Origin: an uncultured Phascolarctobacterium sp.
Lineage (GTDB): Bacteria > Bacillota > Negativicutes > Acidaminococcales > Acidaminococcaceae
NCBI GenBank assembly: GCA_900554395.1
Contig: USHB01000033.1
Span: forward strand, 1-10,836
Direction: 5' to 3'
DNA: 10,836 bases
This document shows positions 1 through 7,438 of the stretch, piece after piece. A model generated the notes under the pieces. The model was not told the origin of the DNA. It saw only the letters and a list, made by a program, of their open reading frames with translations, and searched no databases. The number at the start of each line of letters is the position of its first letter. Within the stretch, counting starts at the first letter, position 1. A program made the position numbers and the translations under genes.

Positions 1-326
1 CTATTCGCAAGGGTGTAGAAGACGCTAAAAAGAATTTGATTAACGTTGCTTTGGTTGGTACAACCATTCCGCATGAATGCATCGGTGAGTTTGGTGCAGG
101 CCGCGTATTTTTAAAACCGGCTGCAGAAGGTACCGGCGTTATCGCTGGCGGCCCTGTTCGTGCCGTACTCGAACTGGCTGGCGTGCGTGATATCCTTACT
201 AAATGCCAGGGTTCCAACAACCCGAATAACGTAGTTCGTGCAACCATTGAAGGTCTTCGTTCCTTAAAGAGTGCTGAAACGGTTGCTGCTCTCCGCGGCA
301 AAACCGTTCAAGAAATTTTTGGCTAA
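1..326 (+). CDS. rpsE: 30S ribosomal protein S5, 5'-truncated by window edge
   Basis: C-terminal 107 residues of ribosomal protein S5; the reading frame is open from base 3 and the first part of the gene lies outside the window. S5 binds 16S rRNA in the small subunit near the decoding site and contributes to translational accuracy. The visible part begins [11 protein letters not shown] and contains the conserved stretches [18 protein letters not shown] and [18 protein letters not shown], followed by [15 protein letters not shown], all typical of the S5 C-terminal domain. The N-terminal double-stranded-RNA-binding-like domain is missing only because of the window boundary. The gene ends with TAA overlapping the ribosome binding site of rpmD, as expected within the spc operon. 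Identification is secure. Confidence 0.97.
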   Translation, partial: IRKGVEDAKKNLINVALVGTTIPHECIGEFGAGRVFLKPAAEGTGVIAGGPVRAVLELAGVRDILTKCQGSNNPNNVVRATIEGLRSLKSAETVAALRGKTVQEIFG

Positions 327-338
327 GGAGGAAGCTCG

Positions 339-524
339 ATGCAACAACTTAAAGTTACGCTGACCCGCAGCCTTATCGGTTATCCGCAAGACCAGCGCAT
401 GACCGTAAAAGCTTTGGGCTTAGGAAAAATTAATTCTACTGCAATAAAAGACGATACCCCGGCAATCCGCGGTATGCTTCACAAAGTAAGACACCTTGTG
501 AAGGTTGAAATCGTTGAAGCTTAA
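339..524 (+). CDS. rpmD: 50S ribosomal protein L30
   Basis: Ribosomal protein L30 of the large subunit, 61 residues, the usual size for the short bacterial form. It begins [16 protein letters not shown] and continues through a conserved basic segment ([11 protein letters not shown]) to [15 protein letters not shown] at the C-terminus, the L30 signature fold of a small alpha/beta domain. A strong AAGGAGG sits just upstream of the ATG, overlapping the end of rpsE. The position between rpsE and rplO is the canonical spc operon order. Nothing unusual was seen in it. Confidence 0.96.
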   Translation: MQQLKVTLTRSLIGYPQDQRMTVKALGLGKINSTAIKDDTPAIRGMLHKVRHLVKVEIVEA

Positions 525-542
525 TGCGAGGAGGTGCAACAG

Positions 543-983
543 ATGAATCTGCATGAATTATCACCTGCACCGGGTTCCAAAACCAAGCATGTACGCGTTG
601 GCCGTGGTTTGGGTTCCGGTCTTGGTAAAACATCCGGCAAAGGCCAGAAGGGTCAGAAATCCCGTTCCGGCGGTGTAAAACGCCCTGGCTTTGAAGGTGG
701 TCAAAGACCTTTGTATCTGCGTTTCCCGAAACGTGGTTTCTATAATAGATTCGGCTCCGATTATGTTGAAATCAATGTTGGCAGCCTTAATTGCTTTGAA
801 GACGGCACAGTAGTTGAACCTGTAATGCTGATTGAATGCGGTATGATTAAAAACGTTCGTGATGGCGTTCGTATTCTCGGCAACGGTGAGCTTACCAAAA
901 AACTTACCGTTCAGGCTATGGGCTTCAGCAAAACCGCTGAAGAAAAAATTATTGCAGCCGGCGGCAAAGTAGAGGTGATTTAA
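543..983 (+). CDS. rplO: 50S ribosomal protein L15
   Basis: Ribosomal protein L15 (146 residues), which binds 23S rRNA late in large-subunit assembly. The N-terminus [13 protein letters not shown] followed by the glycine/lysine-rich extension [21 protein letters not shown] is diagnostic: this basic tail threads into rRNA. The globular part includes [20 protein letters not shown] and ends with [12 protein letters not shown] chose ATG at 543 because a clear AGGAGG at 529-534 is 8 bases upstream. The in-frame GTG at 534 overlaps that ribosome binding site and would add three unlikely residues. The gene stops one base before the start of secY, so the two are probably translationally coupled. Confidence 0.96.
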   Translation: MNLHELSPAPGSKTKHVRVGRGLGSGLGKTSGKGQKGQKSRSGGVKRPGFEGGQRPLYLRFPKRGFYNRFGSDYVEINVGSLNCFEDGTVVEPVMLIECGMIKNVRDGVRILGNGELTKKLTVQAMGFSKTAEEKIIAAGGKVEVI

Positions 984-984
984 A

Positions 985-2241
985 GTGTTGTCAGCCCTCG
1001 CAAATCTTTCTCAAGTATCTGAACTGAGGCGTAAAATTCTTTTTACCCTCGCTATGTTCGTAGTTTTCAGGGCTGGAACACATATCCCTGTTCCTGGCGT
1101 TAACGCAAGCATGATTGAGCAGCTGTTTAACAGCGGTAATCTGCTGGGCTTGCTTGATATGTTTTCTGGCGGTGCCTTGAGCAAATTTTCTGTTTTTGCG
1201 ATGAGTATTACACCATACATCAATGCTTCTATCATTCTCCAGCTTCTCAAAGTCGTTGTTCCAACCTTGGAACAGTGGGGCAAGGAAGGCGTTGAAGGAC
1301 AGAAGAAATTAACCAAAGTTACCAGATACGGTACGGTTGTTCTTGGTTTTATCCAGGCATTGGGTATGGCTTACGGTTTAAGGATGGCAATAAATGACCC
1401 GTGCTTTTTCTCGATTCTTTTAATTGCTATTACCTTAACTGCCGGTACTGTATTTTTAATGTGGATTGGTGAGCAGATTACAGCAAAAGGTGTTGGCAAC
1501 GGCATCTCGCTGATTATCTTTGCAGGTATCGTTTCGAGAATTCCTGACGGGCTCAACGTAATTTACCAGTATTTGCAGGCCGGAACAATCAATGCTTTAA
1601 ATGTACTTTTATTCGCTGTTATTGCAGTTGCTATGATCGTCTTCGTAATTGCAATTACGCAGGGAATCCGTAAAGTACCGGTACAGTACGCTAAACGCGT
1701 GGTTGGCCGTAAAATGTACGGCGGTCATTCCAGTTATATTCCGCTGAAAGTTAATCAGGCCGGCGTAATTCCTATCATCTTTGCATCATCTATTTTAATG
1801 TTCCCTGTAACTATCGGACAGTTTGTGGATGTTGCTTGGATTAAAACCGTTGCAGGCTGGTTTGCATGGGGTTCTCCGCTGCAAACTACTTTGTATGTAT
1901 TAATGATTTTGTTCTTCACATATTTCTATACTGCTGTAAGCATTAATATTAATGATGTGGCAGACAATCTCAAAAAATACGGCGGCTTTATCCCCGGCTT
2001 ACGCCCCGGTAAACCGACCAGCGATTATCTGGACAAAATTATGACCAGAATTACTCTTGCCGGTGCAATTTTCCTTTCGCTGATTGCGCTGATGCCTAAC
2101 GTTATCGGCTGGATGACCGGTATTGAAGGTATTTATTTTGGCGGTACCGCACTGTTAATCGTTGTTGGTGTTGCGCTTGATACCATGAAGCAGATTGAAT
2201 CTCTCGTGCTCATGCGCCACTATCAAGGTTTTATGAAATAG
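985..2241 (+). CDS. secY: Preprotein translocase subunit SecY
   Basis: SecY, the channel-forming subunit of the Sec translocon in the inner membrane, partner of SecE/SecG and the SecA motor. At 418 residues it has normal length. It shows about ten hydrophobic segments, the plug region after TM1 (around residues 58-75, [18 protein letters not shown]), the [10 protein letters not shown] stretch of TM2, and the large basic cytoplasmic C5 loop (residues 227-263, [17 protein letters not shown] through NQAGVIP) that contacts SecA and ribosomes. It ends in the conserved C-terminal tail [10 protein letters not shown]. The start is GTG at 985, one base after the rplO stop. The ribosome binding site (AGAGGTGAT) lies within the end of rplO. 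secY between rplO and adk is standard in Bacillota. Confidence 0.97.
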   Translation: MLSALANLSQVSELRRKILFTLAMFVVFRAGTHIPVPGVNASMIEQLFNSGNLLGLLDMFSGGALSKFSVFAMSITPYINASIILQLLKVVVPTLEQWGKEGVEGQKKLTKVTRYGTVVLGFIQALGMAYGLRMAINDPCFFSILLIAITLTAGTVFLMWIGEQITAKGVGNGISLIIFAGIVSRIPDGLNVIYQYLQAGTINALNVLLFAVIAVAMIVFVIAITQGIRKVPVQYAKRVVGRKMYGGHSSYIPLKVNQAGVIPIIFASSILMFPVTIGQFVDVAWIKTVAGWFAWGSPLQTTLYVLMILFFTYFYTAVSININDVADNLKKYGGFIPGLRPGKPTSDYLDKIMTRITLAGAIFLSLIALMPNVIGWMTGIEGIYFGGTALLIVVGVALDTMKQIESLVLMRHYQGFMK

Positions 2242-2254
2242 GAGGAATCAGGAA

Positions 2255-2902
2255 ATGCATATTATTTTAATGGGACCTCCGGGTGCCGGTAAAGGCACTC
2301 AAGCAGAAAGATTAATTGCCGAATTTAAAATTCCCCACATTTCTACCGGGGACATGTTCCGTGCAGCTGTAAAACAAGGTACGGAACTTGGCAAGGAAGC
2401 AAAAAAATATATGGATGCCGGACAGCTTGTTCCTGACATTGTAACTATCGGCATTGTACGTGAAGGATTATCCAAACCGGAATGTGCAAACGGTTTTATC
2501 CTTGACGGTTTCCCGAGAACTGAAGAACAGGCAGTTGCACTTGACGGCATTATGAAAGACCTGGGCATAAAGATGACAGGCGTTATCAATATCGTAGTTC
2601 CCGATGCTGAGCTTGTTGGCAGGGTTACCGGCAGACGTATCTGCAAATCCTGCGGCGCTACTTACCATGTAGCGTTCAACCCCAGCAAAGTGGAAGGTAT
2701 GTGTGATAAATGCGGCGGGACGCTTTATCAACGTGACGACGACAAGGAAGAAACAATAAAGAACCGTCTGGTAGCATATCACTCCCAGACTGAGCCTTTA
2801 ATAGAGTACTACAAAAAACAAGGATTATACCATGAAATCGACGGTATGCAGCCGATTGACAAGGTATATGCCGATGTTAAAGCTAGTCTCTCTGGCAACT
2901 GA
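2255..2902 (+). CDS. adk: Adenylate kinase, zinc-containing long form
   Basis: Adenylate kinase (ATP + AMP = 2 ADP), a cytosolic nucleotide-homeostasis enzyme, 215 residues. The P-loop GPPGAGKGT is at residues 7-15, the AMP-binding helix follows STGDMFR (30-36), and DGFPRT (84-89) is the family signature. The LID domain (about 122-159) is the long type and carries four cysteines, C130, C133, C150 and C153, in the CxxC...CxxC arrangement that binds structural zinc in Gram-positive enzymes. The catalytic arginines are conserved (R88, R123, R127 and the RDDD region at 160-163). It lies 13 bases after secY with AGGAGG upstream. Unlike many Bacillota clusters, infA rather than map follows it. Confidence 0.97.
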   Translation: MHIILMGPPGAGKGTQAERLIAEFKIPHISTGDMFRAAVKQGTELGKEAKKYMDAGQLVPDIVTIGIVREGLSKPECANGFILDGFPRTEEQAVALDGIMKDLGIKMTGVINIVVPDAELVGRVTGRRICKSCGATYHVAFNPSKVEGMCDKCGGTLYQRDDDKEETIKNRLVAYHSQTEPLIEYYKKQGLYHEIDGMQPIDKVYADVKASLSGN

Positions 2903-2919
2903 GCAAGGAGGTATTGAGC

Positions 2920-3138
2920 GTGTCCAAACAAGACGTAATTGAGGTTGAAGGCACAATCTTGGAATCTTTGCCAAATGCCATGTTCCAGGTAAAATTGGAA
3001 AACGGCCATGTTATTCTGGCACACATATCCGGTAAGATACGTATGAACTTCATCAAAATTTTGCCTGGCGACAGGGTTACAGTGGAGCTTACTCCGTATG
3101 ATCTGAACCGTGGAAGAATTACTTACCGTTTTAAATAA
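2920..3138 (+). CDS. infA: Translation initiation factor IF-1
   Basis: IF-1, a 72-residue S1/OB-fold protein that binds the A site of the 30S subunit during initiation. The sequence [47 protein letters not shown] and the ending [12 protein letters not shown] match the family along its entire length. The start is GTG at 2920, with AAGGAGG at 2905-2911 eight bases upstream. An in-frame TTG at 2914 would add two residues but sits too close to the ribosome binding site and does not fit the usual MSKQD start. The gene sits directly after adk; the map gene often found here is missing. Confidence 0.96.
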   Translation: MSKQDVIEVEGTILESLPNAMFQVKLENGHVILAHISGKIRMNFIKILPGDRVTVELTPYDLNRGRITYRFK

Positions 3139-3279
<141 letters not shown>

Positions 3280-3296
3280 GAAGGAGGTGCACTTGA

Positions 3297-3665
3297 ATGG
3301 CACGTATTGCAGGTGTCGATTTACCGAGAGATAAACGTATTGAATACGCTTTACCTTATATTTATGGCATCGGACTTACTTTGTCGAGAGAAATTCTCGC
3401 AAAAACCGGTATCAACCCTGATACCCGCGTCCGCGATCTCACCGAAGAAGAAGTAGCTAAAATCCGTGAAACTCTTGACGCTGATTATAAAGTAGAAGGT
3501 GACCTCCGCAGAGAGGAATCCCTCAACATTAAACGTTTAATTGAAATTGGCAGCTACCGTGGCCGCAGACATCGTATGGGTCTGCCGGTTCGTGGCCAGA
3601 ACACCAAAAACAATGCACGTACCCGCAAAGGTCCGAAACGTACTATTGCCGGCAAGAAGAAATAA
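3297..3665 (+). CDS. rpsM: 30S ribosomal protein S13
   Basis: Ribosomal protein S13 (122 residues), located in the head of the small subunit where it contacts tRNA and forms bridges to the large subunit. It starts [14 protein letters not shown], has the helix-turn-helix-like [18 protein letters not shown] segment, and ends with the long basic tail [19 protein letters not shown]...KRTIAGKKK that reaches the P-site tRNA. An AAGGAGGTG ribosome binding site precedes the ATG at 3297. It is part of the continuous alpha-operon block rpsM-rpsK-rpsD-rpoA-rplQ. No separate alpha-operon promoter or leader structure was seen in the 17-base gap after rpmJ. Confidence 0.97.
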   Translation: MARIAGVDLPRDKRIEYALPYIYGIGLTLSREILAKTGINPDTRVRDLTEEEVAKIRETLDADYKVEGDLRREESLNIKRLIEIGSYRGRRHRMGLPVRGQNTKNNARTRKGPKRTIAGKKK

Positions 3666-3687
3666 TCAGTGAAGGAGGGATAAACGA

Positions 3688-4080
3688 GTGGCTGGTAAAA
3701 AAGTTGTTCGCAACAAGAAAAAAGTTAGTAAAAATATCATTAACGGTGTAGCTCATATCCGTTCTACTTTCAATAATACTATCGTTACTATCGCTGATAC
3801 CGAAGGTAATGTTCTGAGCTGGGCATCCGCAGGCGGCCTTGGTTTCCGCGGCAGCCGCAAAAGCACTCCGTTCGCTGCACAGATGGCTGCTGAAGAAGCA
3901 ACCAAAGCAGCTATGGAACATGGCCTGAAACAGGTTGAAGTTTATGTAAAAGGCCCTGGCGCCGGCCGTGAAGCTGCAATTCGTGCACTTCAGGCTGCAG
4001 GTCTTGAGGTTAACTCCATCAGAGACGTAACCCCGATTCCGCACAATGGCTGCCGTCCGCCGAAACGCAGAAGAGTATAA
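3688..4080 (+). CDS. rpsK: 30S ribosomal protein S11
   Basis: Ribosomal protein S11, 130 residues, on the platform of the small subunit, where with S6, S18 and S21 it shapes the mRNA exit/Shine-Dalgarno region. Conserved blocks include [35 protein letters not shown] and the end [17 protein letters not shown]. It begins at GTG 3688, with GAAGGAGGG at about 3671-3679; the resulting [12 protein letters not shown] basic start suits the family. It lies 22 bases after rpsM and 17 before rpsD. Identification is secure. Confidence 0.97.
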   Translation: MAGKKVVRNKKKVSKNIINGVAHIRSTFNNTIVTIADTEGNVLSWASAGGLGFRGSRKSTPFAAQMAAEEATKAAMEHGLKQVEVYVKGPGAGREAAIRALQAAGLEVNSIRDVTPIPHNGCRPPKRRRV

Positions 4081-4097
4081 TTGGAGGTGTAGCATAG

Positions 4098-4691
4098 ATG
4101 GCAATTGATAGAACGCCTGTCCTGAAAAGATGCAGATCTTTGGGCTTAACTCCGGCATTTCTGGGCATTAGCAAAGAGTCTCACCGTCAAGCTAAACGCA
4201 CTAACAGAAAAAAGAGTGAATATGGCATTCAGTTAACTGAAAAACAAAAAGCAAAATTTATTTATGGCCTGCTGGAAAAACAGTTCCGCGGCTATTATGA
4301 CAGAGCTAAAAAAATGGAAGGCATCACCGGTGAAAACCTGCTTATCCTTCTGGAAAGAAGAATTGACAACGTAGTATTCCGCCTTGGTTTGGCAAATACC
4401 CGCCGTCAGGCTCGCCAGATTGTAAGACATGGCCATATCGCCGTTAACGGCAAACGCCTTGATATTCCTTCCGCTCTGGTAAAAGCAGGCGATGTTGTTT
4501 CCGTAATGGAAGGCAGCCGTTCCAAAGAATATTTCAAAGGCATGGCTGAAACTCTTGCCGGCAAAACCGTTCCGGCATGGTTGATTCAGGACGCTGAAAA
4601 TCTCGGCGGCAAAGTTGACCGTTACCCGACTCGTGAGGAAATTGATGTTCCTATCGAAGAACATCTCATCGTTGAGTTGTACTCCAAATAA
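4098..4691 (+). CDS. rpsD: 30S ribosomal protein S4, zinc-free variant
   Basis: Ribosomal protein S4 (197 residues), a primary 16S rRNA binder that nucleates small-subunit assembly and affects decoding fidelity. The S4 RNA-binding domain spans about residues 87-137 (RRIDNVVFRLGLANTRRQAR, then HGHIAVNGKRLDIPS). The N-terminal region starts MAIDRTPVLKRCRSLGLTP and has only one cysteine (C12), so it cannot form the four-cysteine zinc site of the C+ type. The common MARYTGP start and PGQHG motif are also absent, replaced by ISKESHRQAKRTNRKKSEYG. From memory, similar N-termini occur in some Clostridia, so I read this as a lineage variant. S4 often represses its own operon; no such site was established here, though a hairpin follows the gene. 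Confidence 0.95.
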   Translation: MAIDRTPVLKRCRSLGLTPAFLGISKESHRQAKRTNRKKSEYGIQLTEKQKAKFIYGLLEKQFRGYYDRAKKMEGITGENLLILLERRIDNVVFRLGLANTRRQARQIVRHGHIAVNGKRLDIPSALVKAGDVVSVMEGSRSKEYFKGMAETLAGKTVPAWLIQDAENLGGKVDRYPTREEIDVPIEEHLIVELYSK

Positions 4692-4724
4692 TAGTTTGAA
4701 CATCTACATGCCACCATATATTGG

Positions 4725-4743
4725 GCGTATTGTGGTAATACGC
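4725..4743 (+). other. Small hairpin in the rpoA leader
   Basis: A perfect 7-base inverted repeat, GCGTATT (4725-4731) and AATACGC (4737-4743), with a 5-base GTGGT loop. It sits in the only sizeable gap (72 bases) of the ribosomal operon and ends about 7 bases before the AAGGAGG of rpoA. It is followed by AAAAG rather than T residues, so it is not a terminator. The loop GTGG could alternatively pair with CCAC at 4711-4714. It might be an mRNA processing, translational-control or spacer element; the function is inference. Confidence 0.5.
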
Positions 4744-4763
4744 AAAAGAAGGAGGCTTTCCAT

Positions 4764-5735
4764 ATGATCGAATTAGAAAAACCAAAAATGGTCACAGCTG
4801 ATATCAGCGATGACGGGCGTTATGGTAAATTTGTTTGGGAGCCGCTTGAAAGGGGCTACGGCATTACTCTCGGCAACAGCCTTCGCAGAGTATTGCTGTC
4901 CTCACTGCCGGGCGCAGCAGTAACCAGCGTTAAAATCGATGGCGTACTGCATGAATTCTCTACAATTCCTGGCGTCAGAGAAGACGTTGCGGACATTATC
5001 TTAAACATCAAAGGCCTCTGCCTTAAAATGCATGGCGATGAGCCGAAAACTCTGCGCATCGAATGCAGCGGCGAACAAGAGGTTACGGCAGCAAACATTA
5101 TTGCTGACGCTGATGTTGAAATTTTAAACCCTGAACTGCATATTGCTACGCTTGATACCGATGCGGTATTGAACATGGAAATTAATGTAGACAGAGGTTT
5201 GGGATATGTCCCGGCAGATAAGAATAAACGTGCGGATCAGCCGATAGGAGTTATTCCCGTTGATTCCATATATTCTCCTATTACCAGAGTGAAGTTCGGT
5301 GTTACCGATACTCGCGTAGGTAATGTTACCAACTATGACAAACTGACTCTGGAAGTTTGGACAGATGGCAGCGTAGAGCCTGATACTGCTGTAAGCATGG
5401 CATCCGGCATTATGATTGACTATCTGAAAATGTTCCAGCCGGCAGCTGAAACTGCTTCCGGCATCATTACAGTATCCGGCGGTACGGAAGAAGCCGTTGC
5501 AGATGAACAGGGCGCACAAACCGGTACAGGCAGCGTATCCATCGATGACCTTGACCTGTCTGTACGTTCCAACAACTGCCTGCGCCGTGCCGGCATCAAC
5601 ACTGTTGATGAACTTATCCAGAGAACAGAAGAAGATATGATGAAAGTGCGCAACCTCGGCCGTAAATCTCTTGAGGAAGTTAAAAAGAAACTCAGCGATC
5701 TTGGCCTTAGCCTGCGCAAAAATGAAGAAGAATAA
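4764..5735 (+). CDS. rpoA: DNA-directed RNA polymerase subunit alpha
   Basis: RNA polymerase alpha subunit, 323 residues, the dimer that scaffolds assembly of beta and beta'. The N-terminal domain (about 1-228) has the dimerisation/assembly signature [20 protein letters not shown] (31-50). A flexible acidic/glycine-rich linker (about 236-257) leads to the C-terminal domain (about 258-318), which contacts UP-element DNA and activators. Its DNA-contact residues are recognisable in VRSNNCL (R268, N271, C272) and NLGRKS (G299, K301, S302), equivalent to E. coli R265, N268, C269, G296, K298 and S299. ATG 4764 follows AAGGAGG. A weak internal promoter (TTGAAC 4696-4701, TATATT 4717-4722, 15-base spacing) can be drawn upstream, but I do not trust it. 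Confidence 0.97.
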   Translation: MIELEKPKMVTADISDDGRYGKFVWEPLERGYGITLGNSLRRVLLSSLPGAAVTSVKIDGVLHEFSTIPGVREDVADIILNIKGLCLKMHGDEPKTLRIECSGEQEVTAANIIADADVEILNPELHIATLDTDAVLNMEINVDRGLGYVPADKNKRADQPIGVIPVDSIYSPITRVKFGVTDTRVGNVTNYDKLTLEVWTDGSVEPDTAVSMASGIMIDYLKMFQPAAETASGIITVSGGTEEAVADEQGAQTGTGSVSIDDLDLSVRSNNCLRRAGINTVDELIQRTEEDMMKVRNLGRKSLEEVKKKLSDLGLSLRKNEEE

Positions 5736-5753
5736 GAAGGGGGTCGGAAACAG

Positions 5754-6092
5754 ATGGCATACAGAAAACTGGGCCGCAATTCCAGCAACCGTAAAGCTTT
5801 GTTCCGCAGCATTTTAAGTTCTTTCTTCAAACACGAGAGAATCGAAACCACCGTAACTAAAGCTAAAGAAGTAAGCAAACATGCTGCTAAACTGATTACT
5901 TTGGCTAAACGCGGCGACCTTCATGCACGCCGCCTGGTAATGGCTGAGCTCGTGGACGAAGAAGCAACGAGAAAACTGTTTAACGAGATCGCTCCTAAAT
6001 ACGCAGACCGCCAGGGCGGCTTTACCCGTATTTACAGAGTAGGTCCCCGCCGCGGTGACGCTGCTGAAATGGCAATTATCGAGCTCATCTGA
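5754..6092 (+). CDS. rplQ: 50S ribosomal protein L17
   Basis: Ribosomal protein L17, 112 residues, near the peptide exit tunnel of the large subunit. It begins [20 protein letters not shown] and contains the conserved [14 protein letters not shown], followed by [10 protein letters not shown] and ending [23 protein letters not shown]. This is the short bacterial form without a C-terminal extension. It starts 18 bases after rpoA with AAGGGGG upstream. It is the last gene of the block: a strong terminator begins 31 bases after the stop. The ecfA1-ecfA2-ecfT-truA genes that often follow rplQ in Bacillota are not present. Confidence 0.97.
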   Translation: MAYRKLGRNSSNRKALFRSILSSFFKHERIETTVTKAKEVSKHAAKLITLAKRGDLHARRLVMAELVDEEATRKLFNEIAPKYADRQGGFTRIYRVGPRRGDAAEMAIIELI

Positions 6093-6122
6093 TTGGTATA
6101 AACAGCTAACATAAACAAAAAG

Positions 6123-6146
6123 ACAGCGGAAAACCGCTGTTTTTTT
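6123..6146 (+). terminator. Rho-independent terminator of the ribosomal operon
   Basis: A perfect 7-base-pair stem ACAGCGG (6123-6129) / CCGCTGT (6134-6140) with an AAAA loop, running straight into seven T residues (6140-6146) and preceded by an A-rich run. It lies 31 bases after the rplQ stop and so should end the long transcript of the rps/rpl/secY/rpoA operon. Confidence 0.9.
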
Positions 6147-6189
6147 GTTGCCTGAAAGCGATAAATTTATATATTCGGAGCAAAAACAG

Positions 6190-6219
6190 TTGCCTGATTT
6201 ATATAAATTTGTGTAAAAT
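6190..6219 (+). promoter_or_regulatory. Candidate promoter for the peptidyl-prolyl isomerase gene
   Basis: TTGCCT (6190-6195) as -35 and TAAAAT (6214-6219) as -10, 18 bases apart, in an AT-rich stretch between the ribosomal terminator and the next gene. Placement right after a terminator supports a promoter here, but this AT-rich sequence allows other -10 choices. No operator-like repeat was recognised. Confidence 0.5.
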
Positions 6220-6254
6220 AAAGGCAGTATAAAATTATAATTGGAGGCATAATG

Positions 6255-6725
6255 ATGAGCGAAAACAGCAAAGTAAAATTTACTACCAATAAAGGCGTTT
6301 TTGTAGCTGAAATTTTTGAAGACAAAGCGCCCAACACTGCTAAAAACTTTTTAGATTTAGTAAACAAAGGCTTTTATGACGGAATTATCTTCCATCGTGT
6401 TATTGACGGATTTATGATTCAGGGCGGCGACCCCACCGGTACCGGTATGGGCGGCCCCGGCTACAAAATTAAAGACGAATTTGGCGAAGGTTTAAAACAT
6501 GATGATGAGGGGATTCTTTCCATGGCAAATGCAGGCCCCAATACCGGCGGCAGCCAGTTCTTCATCACTCTTGCACCTACACCGTGGCTGAACGGACACC
6601 ATGCAATTTTTGGCAAAATTGTTGAAGGCATGGACAGAGTACGTTTAATCGGCGTTGTGCCGACTGATTTTAGAGACCGCCCGATTGAGCCGGTTGTAAT
6701 GGAAAAAGTAGAAGTTGTAAAATAA
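6255..6725 (+). CDS. Cyclophilin-type peptidyl-prolyl cis-trans isomerase
   Basis: A single-domain cyclophilin of 156 residues that catalyses cis-trans isomerisation of Xaa-Pro bonds. There is no signal peptide, so it is expected in the cytoplasm. Catalytic features are present: [14 protein letters not shown] (46-59, with R48, F53 and Q56), SQFFITL (100-106, with Q101 and F103), and [10 protein letters not shown] (111-120) containing the cyclosporin-site tryptophan W111 and H116. GGAGG at 6243-6247 is 7 bases from ATG 6255. ATG 6252, one codon upstream, gives only 4 bases and is less likely, but would add just one Met. Its stop codon shares one base with the next gene's start, so the pair is probably co-translated. 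Symbols such as ppiB would fit, but I leave it unnamed. Confidence 0.93.
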   Translation: MSENSKVKFTTNKGVFVAEIFEDKAPNTAKNFLDLVNKGFYDGIIFHRVIDGFMIQGGDPTGTGMGGPGYKIKDEFGEGLKHDDEGILSMANAGPNTGGSQFFITLAPTPWLNGHHAIFGKIVEGMDRVRLIGVVPTDFRDRPIEPVVMEKVEVVK

Positions 6726-6988
6726 TGCCAGCCTATGTATATATGCTGCGCTGTGCTGATGGTACGCTATATACTGGGTGGACCAGTGACCTTGCGCAGC
6801 GGGTTAAAGTCCATAACAGCGGGCATGGCGCCAAGTATACACGCAGCAGGACACCTGTAACGCTTGTTTACAGCGAAGAAGTGTCAGATAAACCGGCAGC
6901 CTTAAAACGTGAATATGCCATCAAGCAGTTAACCCGTGAACAGAAGGAAAAACTGATAGAACGTAACAAATTAAACACTTTTTTCTGA
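6725..6988 (+). CDS. GIY-YIG nuclease-fold protein (UPF0213/YhbQ-like)
   Basis: An 87-residue stand-alone GIY-YIG domain of the UPF0213/YhbQ type. The core starts YVYMLRCADGTLYTGWT (4-20), where VYM (5-7) and YTG (16-18) stand for the GIY and YIG halves. The putative catalytic set Y6, Y16, R26, H30 and E63 (in KREYAIK) is complete, so an active metal-dependent nuclease is plausible. For YhbQ-like proteins a DNA-nicking or repair-related role has been suggested, but the biological substrate is uncertain. ATG 6725 overlaps the preceding TAA by one base and no separate ribosome binding site is obvious, so translation likely depends on reinitiation. No terminator is evident between it and the cold shock gene. 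Confidence 0.88.
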   Translation: MPAYVYMLRCADGTLYTGWTSDLAQRVKVHNSGHGAKYTRSRTPVTLVYSEEVSDKPAALKREYAIKQLTREQKEKLIERNKLNTFF

Positions 6989-7016
6989 AAATATTGCCAA
7001 TTTTGCCTAAAGTAGC

Positions 7017-7045
7017 TTGCTTTATTTATATTGATAGGGTATAAT
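7017..7045 (+). promoter_or_regulatory. Sigma-A type promoter of the cold shock gene
   Basis: TTGCTT (7017-7022) and a consensus TATAAT (7040-7045) separated by 17 bases form a near-ideal vegetative promoter. Transcription would start near 7052, giving a leader of about 58 bases before the ATG at 7110. Confidence 0.8.
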
Positions 7046-7053
7046 AGGCGGAG

Positions 7054-7083
7054 TGAGTGCAAGACAGAGAGTTTTTGCACTTA
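7054..7083 (+). promoter_or_regulatory. Hairpin in the 5' leader of the cold shock mRNA
   Basis: AGTGCAA (7056-7062) pairs perfectly with TTGCACT (7075-7081), extended to nine pairs by G7055-T7082 (wobble) and T7054-A7083. It begins about at the predicted transcript 5' end and ends 12 bases before the AGGAGG at 7096-7101. A 5' terminal hairpin can stabilise mRNA, and structured leaders are known for cspA-type genes. Which applies here is inference. Confidence 0.5.
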
Positions 7084-7109
7084 AGTAATATTTTTAGGAG
7101 GCCCAGAAA

Positions 7110-7307
7110 ATGACTGGCAAAGTAAAATGGTTTAATGCAGAAAAAGGTTATGGTTTCATTGAACGTGAAGAAGGCGGCGACGTATTCGTACATTTTTCCG
7201 CTATTCAGTGCGATGGATTCAAAACCCTTGAAGAAGGCCAAGCAGTGGAATTTGACGTAGTTGAAGGTCCGCGCGGTGAGCAGGCTGCCAACGTTGTTCG
7301 TCTGTAA
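7110..7307 (+). CDS. Cold shock protein, CspA family
   Basis: A 65-residue cold shock domain (OB-fold) that binds single-stranded nucleic acids and acts as an RNA chaperone in the cytoplasm. It begins [18 protein letters not shown], with RNP1 at residues 12-17 (KGYGFI) and RNP2 at 25-29 (VFVHF). The remaining part ([21 protein letters not shown]...AANVVRL) fits the family throughout. AGGAGG at 7096-7101 lies 8 bases from the ATG. The gene appears monocistronic, with its own promoter and a strong terminator. Bacteria often have several csp paralogues, so I cannot say whether this copy is cold-induced or constitutive, and I give no letter. Confidence 0.95.
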   Translation: MTGKVKWFNAEKGYGFIEREEGGDVFVHFSAIQCDGFKTLEEGQAVEFDVVEGPRGEQAANVVRL

Positions 7308-7359
7308 TATATAGTTATTAACCCTATTAATTATATAGAATCGGCTTATGAACAAACCG

Positions 7360-7392
7360 GAACGCATTTTCTTAGGAAGATGCGTTCTTTTT
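7360..7392 (+). terminator. Rho-independent terminator after the cold shock gene
   Basis: GAACGCAT (7360-7367) pairs with ATGCGTTC (7380-7387). The inner TTTC/GGAAG region extends the stem to about 12 pairs (one wobble) around a TTAG loop, followed by TTTTT (7388-7392). It sits 53 bases after the csp stop. Confidence 0.88.
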
Positions 7393-7416
7393 ATTTATAG
7401 CCGATAGTGTTATAAT
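7388..7416 (+). promoter_or_regulatory. Extended -10 promoter for the DUF805/lipase/UDG operon
   Basis: TGTTATAAT (7408-7416) is a perfect extended -10 element (TG-N-TATAAT). The hexamer 17 bases upstream, TTTTTA (7388-7393), is a poor -35 and coincides with the U-tract of the preceding terminator. An extended -10 promoter does not need a good -35. The start site would be near 7423, giving a very short leader before the ribosome binding site at 7424-7430; the start may be a little different from this estimate. Confidence 0.6.
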
Positions 7417-7438
7417 TAAAATCAAAGGGGATGATAAA

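Noticed and set aside
534..542. Upstream GTG start for rplO
   Set aside because: The GTG overlaps the AGGAGG that serves the ATG at 543, and the extra three residues do not fit the L15 N-terminus.
2914..2919. TTG start for infA two codons upstream
   Set aside because: Only two bases separate it from the AAGGAGG; GTG at 2920 has ideal spacing and gives the family's MSKQD start.
4696..4722. Internal promoter before rpoA (TTGAAC, TATATT)
   Set aside because: The 15-base spacing is too short and no other support exists.
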